A stretch of DNA of 64,000 nucleotides. Origin: Cepaea nemoralis (Eukaryota > Mollusca > Gastropoda > Stylommatophora > Helicidae). Where the stretch lies: the NCBI GenBank assembly GCA_014155875.1, contig JACEFZ010017398.1:212501-276500 (forward strand), in the 5' to 3' direction. A program made the translations under genes and the position numbers. Under the pieces are notes generated by a model. That model had not been told where the DNA came from. It saw only the letters and a program-made list of their open reading frames with translations, and did no database searches. This document shows positions 57,743 to 64,000 of this stretch, in pieces (position 1 is the first letter of the stretch; every line of letters begins with the position of its first letter).

Positions 57743-57926
57743 TTACACGTTGCCTGTCACATTCCTGCGTTACTCGCATTCAGGCAACGTCATCCGTACC
57801 TCAAATATAACTTCAGCTCGTACAGATGTTTTACACAGATTTTATTTCAGGCAAGCCTGACATACGTACATTCGCTACAAGGAGTTATCTGCCTGTCAAA
57901 TCAATACACTGATCGTCACTCGTCAC

Positions 57927-58009
<83 letters not shown>

Positions 58010-58482
58010 AACATGATCACTCTCTCTTTAAGATCGCATGCGTTCACAACAATAGATAATGGCTTCAGAAAAACACTACGTCCAGTCGGAAAGCCGTCTC
58101 GTCGCTGTCTGAAGCAGCTCAGTCTGTCGCTTGCCTACGTGGTCAAAATCCCTCGTGCGGTCAGCAACTCTGCGTGCTGTTCTCTTTGCACGCAGTACTG
58201 TCGTCTTAGTACTGGTCATCCCCTAAAGTCTTATTATAGTTTACGTCGTCACGGTATTCCCCGTGACCTAATGTACCCCTCCCCTGTTCCCGGGGTTGGT
58301 CTTTCTGTTGTCCTAAATATGACACGTTAGTGTCCCCACCCGAGTCTGGTCTTATAGCTGTCCTTAAGTCCTAGCTTGGGTGCTGTCTCTATTCTGTCTA
58401 TACCTTTATAGAGGTCCTGTCTCTCTGTCCTCTCAGTCCTTGCCCCTCTTCTGTCACTAGTCTGTCCTACTAGAATCTAACA
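57743..58482 (-). repeat. Candidate 5' LTR of the Gmr1-like element
   Basis: On the minus strand it begins TGTTAGATTCTAGTAGGAC, has AATAAA (57841-57846) and ends just before the primer site. It contains an (AT)n tract at 57931-58006. Length about 740 bp. No second copy was found, so the call rests on position, TGTTAG start and primer site only. Confidence 0.45.
57931..58006. repeat. (AT)n microsatellite
   Basis: About 38 uninterrupted AT units inside the candidate LTR. Confidence 0.95.
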
Positions 58483-58499
58483 CCTTGACAGATACCGTG

Positions 58500-59170
58500 T
58501 TAAGTTTTGAGTGGTATTCTGTGAAAGTAAGCTAATTTTTAGAGCTAGAGACATGCCCGGAGCTTGATTCGCATGACATACACGGGACTTGCCTCGCATG
58601 ATTTCGATTTATCGTCACAGGTGTGTATTGCGTCTGGCAATGACGTAAGATACCTTGTTAATGTTTGCGTGGTATTCTGCGATAATACACTAATTTTTAG
58701 AGCTAAAGACATGCCCCGAGCTTGATTCACATGACATGCACGGGGCTTGCCTCGCATGATTTCAATTTTGTCGTCACATGTGTGTATTGCGTCTGGGATT
58801 GACCTAAAGTACCTTGTTAATGTTTGAGTGGTATTCTGCGCTAGTACACTAATTTTTAGAGCTAGAGACATGCCCGGAGCTTGATTCGCATGACATGAAC
58901 GGGGCTTGCCTCGCATGATTTCGTTTTATCGTCACAGGTGTGTATTGCGTCTGACAATCACGTAAGATACCTTGTTAATGTTTGCGTGGTGTTCTGCGAT
59001 AGTACACTAATTTTTAGAGCTAAAGACATGCCCCGAGCTTGATTCACATGACATGCACGGGGCTTGCCTCGCTGATGCAGTTTTTTTTTTTTTACAGCTT
59101 TTGTGAGATTACTGCAAACTAAAGTATATTTGTCACCATCCACATATACCGACAGGTTTTGTCTTTCGAG
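58500..59170 (-). repeat. 158-bp tandem array, inverted copy of 44096-44755
   Basis: The core GCCTCGC(A)TG recurs at 58591, 58749, 58908 and 59066, spaced 158, 159 and 158 bp. The flank at 59075-59170 (ACAGCTTTTGTGAGATTACT, CCACATATACCGACAGGTTT) matches 44106-44200 in reverse. Homology stops at CTTTCGAGAT, exactly where the U2-like sequence begins. Confidence 0.88.
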
Positions 59171-59349
59171 ATCGCTTCTCGGCCTTTTGGCTAAGATCAA
59201 GTGTATTTGCTGGTCCCCGTACAGTAGTGCGCTTGGTCTGGTCGGAGGCCGGGATGATAATTCTTGGTCCCTTGGCTAAGATCAGACGCATTTGCTGCAT
59301 CCCCCCCCCCCAGTAGTGCGCCTGGTCTGGTCGGGGGCCGGGTGATCCA
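59171..59349 (+). ncRNA. U2 snRNA 5'-end-derived dimeric sequence (pseudogene or SINE)
   Basis: 59171-59205 is identical to the conserved 5' end of U2 snRNA (ATCGCTTCTCGGCCTTTTGG then CTAAGATCAAGTGTA). The branch-site-pairing region (GTAGTA) that should follow is absent. Instead comes TTTGCTGGTCCCCGTACAG, AGTGCGCTTGGTCTGGTCGG. A second diverged unit begins at about 59259 (TTCTTGGTCCCTTGGCTAAG), again followed by AGTAGTGCGCCTGGTCTGGT, and then an A-run at 59348. It is not a functional U2 gene; it is a truncated, dimerised derivative. Confidence 0.75.
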
Positions 59350-59544
59350 AAAAAAAAAAAAACTCACATAAGCATCACTTTAAATGTGGGCCCGGTGGAC
59401 CACTGTGGGCAATAGCTCACAGTGGGACTAAGGGTCCACGCCAAAAACAGGGGAGGCGGGGAACCAGCTAGTCTGGGATGACCGCCAAACCCCCCCCCCC
59501 CCCAAAAAAAAAATGGCTCACAAGGTCGGTGAGACAAGTAGCCC
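59350..59544 (+). other. Unassigned sequence between the U2-like dimer and LINE T5
   Basis: It contains GGCAATAGCTCACAGTGGGA and homopolymer runs (C at 59491-59504, A at 59505-59513). No identity was established. Confidence 0.35.
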
Positions 59545-60925
59545 CCTATCACTGATGCTTTATGTGCTGACCCTGGAACCACTACTCGAAGCAATCAGAC
59601 AGGACACGAACATCAAAGGCATTTTTATTCCTGGGGAGGAGAGAGGAAGTTGCTCGCGTACGCGGACGACACCGCTTTCTTCCCCATCAACAACAAATCC
59701 ATCACAAATATACTCCACACTTTTACACGATTTGGTATGGAGCAAAATTAAACATACACAAATCACACATAATGGGTCTCGGTAAGTGGCGGAACAAAGC
59801 AGATTTTCCTCCCGACTTAACAGCGACAGACAACATCAGACTTTATGGGATAACATTCCCTAACAACTCCCGACAAATACATGCACATACATGGCAAAAT
59901 CTCACACAACAAATTATAGACATGCTGCACAGATACAAGTATAAGACATCCACAATATTTGGTAGGAGCACTATAGTTAACACATTAATCATTCCCAAAA
60001 TTATATATTTAGTCACAGTGCTAGACCCACCTAAACAGACAATCACAGACATCAACAAACACATCAGACGTTTCATCTTTGGCAGCACAATCTATTGCAT
60101 ACAACATAAGACACTCATACAGGACAAAAGACAAGGGTAGAATAGCACTACAAGACATACACACCAAAATACAAGCGCTTAGAATCCAACACATAGGACA
60201 TATCCTCAATCAACCAGAATAGCACCCTCTAGCACTCTATTACATAGAACTCAGACTACAACACCTTAGAAGAATGCGACTCAATTCTCCACACCATTTT
60301 GGAACACTACCATCTTTCTACAAGATATGTATGCATGCACTTCAAGGACGCGAGCATCTAATACACCAGACAACACATCAGATTTACAAATATCTAGTCA
60401 AACAACAAGCACCCCCACTACGACTTAGAATAAAAAGAGGACAAAAATACTACATACAAGACTACACATGTACTTTCTCTAATCTTCACAACCCACACAT
60501 CACACCCAAAGCCAGAGAAATTATGTATCGTTTAATCTTTAACATGTCACCAACTACGGAAAAACAAGCACACATGTCAAAACAAATAGCACAATGTCAA
60601 CTTTGCAGGAATAACATACAGGAAACTGAAGATCACATTTATTACACATGTCCAACAGTCCAAGCCGCACTAGACACACTTAGACAACTCATTGAAAAAT
60701 TCACTAAAAAGAAAACAGATATGTATAAAGCAATCTTTTTAAATACTATTCCTAAAACTACCAAGGACAACCACTACGAAATTGCTAATTTCACTGGCAG
60801 AATACAGGTACCTAGTGTGGTCCTGTAGAAATGCAGCTTCATATAAATTTAAAACGTACAATTCACTTTTAATACTGCACATGTTTCAAAACAAAATTAC
60901 ACAAATATTCACAGACACACTGACA
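59545..60925 (+). pseudogene. ORF2 C-terminal half of LINE T5
   Basis: It retains AYADDTAFFP-like text in broken frames (about 59655-59685), MGLGKWRNKADFPPDL, DMLHRYKYKTSTIFGRSTIV, VLDPPKQTITDINKHIRRFI, TLPSFYKICMHALQGREHLI, LRIKRGQKYYIQDYTCTFSN and CQLCRNNIQETEDHIYYTC. Stops and frameshifts lie at about 59750, 60138, 60222 and 60770. Confidence 0.8.
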
Positions 60926-61966
60926 TAATCTGCATCGCTTCCTAGGCTACTGACACCCTCGCCGTTGCGACGCGTGTGGACGGCGAGAGGTGAACTGTTT
61001 TGTGGCTCCACCTTAGACACCAACTTCTCATTTTATGGGTATATATTAGTATGAGGGTATGGTAAGATGTTAAGAGTGAGGAAAGGAGATTTTTAGGGTG
61101 TGTGAGGGAAGAAATCATCAACTCACCAAAATTTGTTTTTTATTTATATCATCATAATTATCATCATCATCAACATCATCATTATAAATATCATCAATCA
61201 CTGTCCCTACAAAGTAATGCTTACATTTTTATTTTATTACTCATAATTTATATTATGTAAATATAATTTTTTTCTTTTTTTTTTACACCCCCTTCCCCCC
61301 ACCTCCCCTTTCAATGTAAAAATGTTGTAATAAAGGTTGTAAAAATTGAAGGGGAAAAAAACATCTGTTCTTATTGGTATGTTCACGGATATACATATGA
61401 CAGTGTATATATATGCATGCTCTGAAAGAGATGGATTCACGCCCTTTGTGAACGTGGTGGTAAAATGCAGCATTTTTGTGTTTTAATTGAAGTCACTGGG
61501 CGTGGCTACGTTCAACGGCGACATCAACAATTCAACTTATGTATATATCATGGGTATGAAAGAGGGTGCATGGTGTATGAAAAGGCAGGAATGGGTTTAG
61601 AACGAATAAGGGAAGAAATAATCACCGCATTATAGTCGTTGTTGTCCCCATTATCGAAATCACCACCATCATCACCACCTTTTTACCATCAATCACGTAA
61701 AAATGAGATGATTGGCAGAGTATGGGAAAATCCATAATCCTGGTCAGCCATACTTTCTTGTCTTAATTTACTGCTAATACTTTAGGCATATTAGGTACGT
61801 ATACTTTGTAATTTGATGTTGAAGCGCATTTGTACACCCATTTGACACGCACAAACGCATGTTTAAACAGATCTTCACGAATACCATACACACAGCACGC
61901 CTGTTAAAATACTAACAATACAAATGCAAATGTTTCTTAACACTCAATAAAGGTTTTAAAAAAAAA
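59545..61966 (+). mobile_element. L1/Tx1-like LINE copy T5, 5'-truncated within RT
   Basis: It starts at the LSLMLYVLTLEPLLEAIRQD part of RT and continues through ORF2 to a 3' UTR (60930-61966). The UTR ends AACACTCAATAAAGGTTTTA + A-run and matches T1's end (25600-25889). It has many frame breaks. It is a more diverged subfamily than copies A and C. Confidence 0.85.
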
Positions 61967-61979
61967 CTCCTTTTATAAA

Positions 61980-63312
61980 AGTGTACGGAATAGTCTTCCC
62001 ATGTCAACAAAATCAGACACACAAAGACATTGGCAAAATCTAGAGAAGAAAATAACAGATATGTTACAGAGGTACAAATACAAAACAACTACCATATTTG
62101 GTAGAAGTACCATTGTTAATACATATATAATTCAAAAAATACTATATCTGTGCACAGTCCTAGATCCTCCACGTCAGACTGTCACAAACATAAACAAAGA
62201 GATTAGACGCTTTGTGTTTGGCAGCACCATCTACAGTATCAAACATGCTACACTCATGCAAGACAAAAAAGATGGAGGTATTGCCCTCCAAGACATAACA
62301 ACCACAATGCAAGCACTTAGGATCAAATACGTAGGTGAAATCCTACAACACCCAGAAAAACACCCTTTAGCACACTATTACATTGGAATTAGGCTATCTT
62401 ACTTTAAAAAAAAATTTTTGTTGCGTATCCCTTACGGAACGTTGCAGTCAACACCAGCATTTTCAGCTGCTGTTGATGTACTAGGCAAGTGTTACGTTCA
62501 GTAGTTTGCCATTGCTTTATGAACGACCGGTCTCTAAACCTTTTTCGAAAATACGAGCACCGCCGTGTTTCGAACCCGGGTATACGGGCTCACAAACCGC
62601 GTTTGCAAGCCCTTCAGCCACAGAGACCGGCTCTTACTTAAAACCTATTACAAATACATCCTCACATTACTTTGGCACTCTCCCAACGTTCTACAAATCA
62701 TGTATTTCAGCCATTAAAGGACACGAAAAATTACTACACAAGAAAACACATAAAATCTACAGGCATTTAGTTAAATTACAAGCAACTCCGGTACATCTCA
62801 GAATTAAAAGAGGACATAGATATTTCATAAAAGATTATACCGAAATATTCTCTAATGTTCACAACAAGGAGATTACCCCAAAAGCAAAGGAAATTACATA
62901 TAGGCTTGTTTACAGCATGACCCCAACAACAGAGAGAACAGCAAAAATAACTAAACAAATACTACAGTGTCAGCTTTGTAGACGGAACGTCCAAGAATCA
63001 GAAGAGCACATCTATTACGAATGCAACACAATCATGCCAACAAGAAATCTCCTACAAAACATCCTAAACACTCATACCAAACAAAGAACAGATGTTTACA
63101 AAGCAATAATGATAAATTCCATTCCTTACTCCACACAAGACATCCACACAAAGCTACTTGTGCTATTGGCAGAGTACAGAAATCTTATATGGACATTAAG
63201 AAACAAAGCACTATACAATTACAGAACAATCAACAAAGAAATTGTCCAACAACTTTATCAACAAAAAGTCGCAAACATTCTAATCTTAGCCCCACAAGCG
63301 CAAATCTCGTAA
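61980..63312 (+). pseudogene. ORF2 C-terminal part of LINE T6, split by a SINE
   Basis: The left part (62001-62404) is open: DTQRHWQNLEKKITDMLQRY, TIFGRSTIVNTYIIQKILYL and IALQDITTTMQALRI. The right part (62632-63312) is open: HYFGTLPTFYKSCISAIKGH, LRIKRGHRYFIKDYTEIFSN, the Cys region CQLCRRNVQESEEHIYYEC and a normal stop at 63310-63312. Removing the SINE and one duplicate target would reunite the frame around IGIRLSYL..KPITN. Confidence 0.82.
62405..62631 (-). mobile_element. SINE-1 reference copy with target duplication, inserted in LINE T6
   Basis: Target duplication TCTTACTT is present at 62397-62404 and 62632-62639. On the minus strand, the tRNA-like head GTCTCTGTGGCTGAAGGGCT (A box) and CCCGGGTTCGAAACACGG (B box GGTTCGAAAC) is followed by the body AAAGCAATGGCAAACTACTG and AAAATGCTGGTGTTGACTGC. 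The 3' end is GTAAGGGATACGCAAC plus an A/T-rich tail. It is the best-preserved copy in the window. Confidence 0.9.
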
Positions 63313-63358
63313 AAGATTTGGCTGAAGACAGCACATATTACAGAAGAAGCAAATAATT

Positions 63359-64000
63359 TGTTTTAAACAAAGGATACTACAACTATAAATGTGTTTATTG
63401 ATGGTATTAATAATCTTACAATTATATTATTATTATTAAAAATACTATTATTATTACTGCTACTATTATTATTAATTTTCCCATTATTATATTTGAATGT
63501 GCAACATGAAATATATTGTGGATGGGTGTCTATGAGTGTGTGTGCGCGCGCGTGCGTGCGTGTAGCAGCCTTTAAACCAAGTCGGTATCTCAAGTATTAA
63601 AATGATGTTATATGGTAATGATATGTTTAAAAAGAAAAAATATGCACCACCATGTATAAACAAATTGAATGAGCCCTTTAAGTACCCAGTAAGCTAAGGT
63701 GGCGTTTAGTGGCCAGGTTTTAATTCCTTCCCATTGTATATGAAACCAAGACACTATCACAACTTTGGACCAATTATCTCCCTGGAGACAGGCCATGGAC
63801 TCTAATTACTAGTAGTAAATCCCTGATTCCTGTTCCCCAAACAAAAGGTATCATGGACTAGAGCGTCACCCTGAAATTTGTCATCAGGCAACAACACCAA
63901 CGACCTTCGCCTCAGTAGCTAAGTGACCCAGAAATTACAAAGAAGCCACATTTTAATGGAAATTATAGTTTAAAGTTTATTGTCCAAGCGCGGGGCATTT
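63359..64000 (+). other. Intergenic, nothing but simple repeats
   Basis: It contains a (TTA)n-rich stretch at 63420-63490 and a GT/GC-rich short run at 63535-63565. No coding sequence or RNA gene is recognised. Confidence 0.4.

Larger units (their letters stand above)
52296..58482 (-). mobile_element. Ty3/gypsy-type retrotransposon with Gmr1-like (IN before RT) gene order, decayed
   Basis: The minus-strand order is candidate 5' LTR, primer site, gag, protease, integrase, reverse transcriptase, RNase H. Standard Ty3/gypsy elements have integrase last. The integrase-first order with a gypsy-type RT is known from the Gmr1 group. No 3' LTR was found left of 52296; the left end is either lost or displaced by later insertions. 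Frame breaks are numerous. Confidence 0.82.
61975..63358 (+). mobile_element. L1/Tx1-like LINE copy T6, 5'-truncated, directly after T5's tail
   Basis: It begins about 8 bp after the T5 A-run with ORF2 sequence downstream of the RT catalytic site and ends near 63358. It is split by SINE-1 (62405-62631). It is another subfamily member, clearly more diverged at the protein level from A and C than T1 is. Confidence 0.8.

Noticed and set aside
59171..59205. Functional U2 snRNA gene
   Set aside because: Only the first 35 nt are present; the branch-site-recognition region, Sm site and 3' stem-loops are missing.
31355..61980. Shared ACTCCTTTT after the A-tails of LINE copies A and T5 as a target-site motif
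   Set aside because: Only two of five copies show it; T1, B and C have other flanks, and a 9-bp match can occur by chance.

Overview
This window looks like animal nuclear DNA, probably from a lophotrochozoan and perhaps a mollusc. It has spliced exons with GT/AG borders, U2-like and tRNA-like sequence, very abundant non-LTR retrotransposons, several SINEs, long (GA)n/(CT)n tracts and many intronic minisatellites. It contains no operons or other bacterial features. The species call is an inference; the sequence does not name one.

Only one conventional host gene is clearly visible. Four C-terminal exons of paraplegin (SPG7), a mitochondrial m-AAA protease subunit, run on the + strand from 1859 to 14017, probably with a 3' UTR to about 15.2 kb. 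Its introns are loaded with repeats. A 44-bp minisatellite abuts the first visible exon and repeats its splice acceptor. The next intron has a roughly 50-70-bp minisatellite split by an intact DDE transposon (2946-6031, TTAA target duplication, 660-aa transposase). The last intron has a mariner-type MITE (9616-10105), RTE LINE debris, a 33-bp minisatellite and a tandemly duplicated splice acceptor just before the last exon.

From 15 kb onward the window is almost entirely mobile DNA. There is an RTE LINE (15.93-17.2 kb), a mosaic of LINE fragments (17.9-19.3 kb) and a two-ORF L1/Tx1-like element on + (20.16-25.9 kb). A minus-strand RTE element with a C-terminal C2H2 finger (28.4-30.4 kb) follows, then a tRNA-headed SINE with perfect target duplications (30.5-30.9 kb). 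Three Tx1-like units of one family lie head-to-tail on the minus strand (43.6 to 31.4 kb). The 44.1-46.5 kb interval holds a 158-bp tandem array and trinucleotide-rich repeats. A small non-autonomous LTR element occupies 46.75-49.07 kb. An intronless PC4-like gene with its own TATA box follows at 49.1-50.1 kb.

A decayed Ty3/gypsy-type retrotransposon runs on the minus strand from 58.5 to 52.3 kb. Its integrase lies upstream of its reverse transcriptase, the Gmr1-like order. A second, inverted 158-bp array (58.5-59.17 kb) abuts a U2 snRNA 5'-end-derived dimer. Two more Tx1-like copies, again head-to-tail, fill 59.5-63.3 kb.

A dispersed tRNA-headed SINE family (SINE-1) occurs about nine times. 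In two cases it splits a Tx1 ORF with a clean target duplication, which dates it as younger than its host element. Most mobile coding regions are truncated or frameshifted. The best-preserved ORFs are the TTAA-transposon transposase, ORF1 of the Tx1 unit at 42.3-43.4 kb, and the PC4-like gene.
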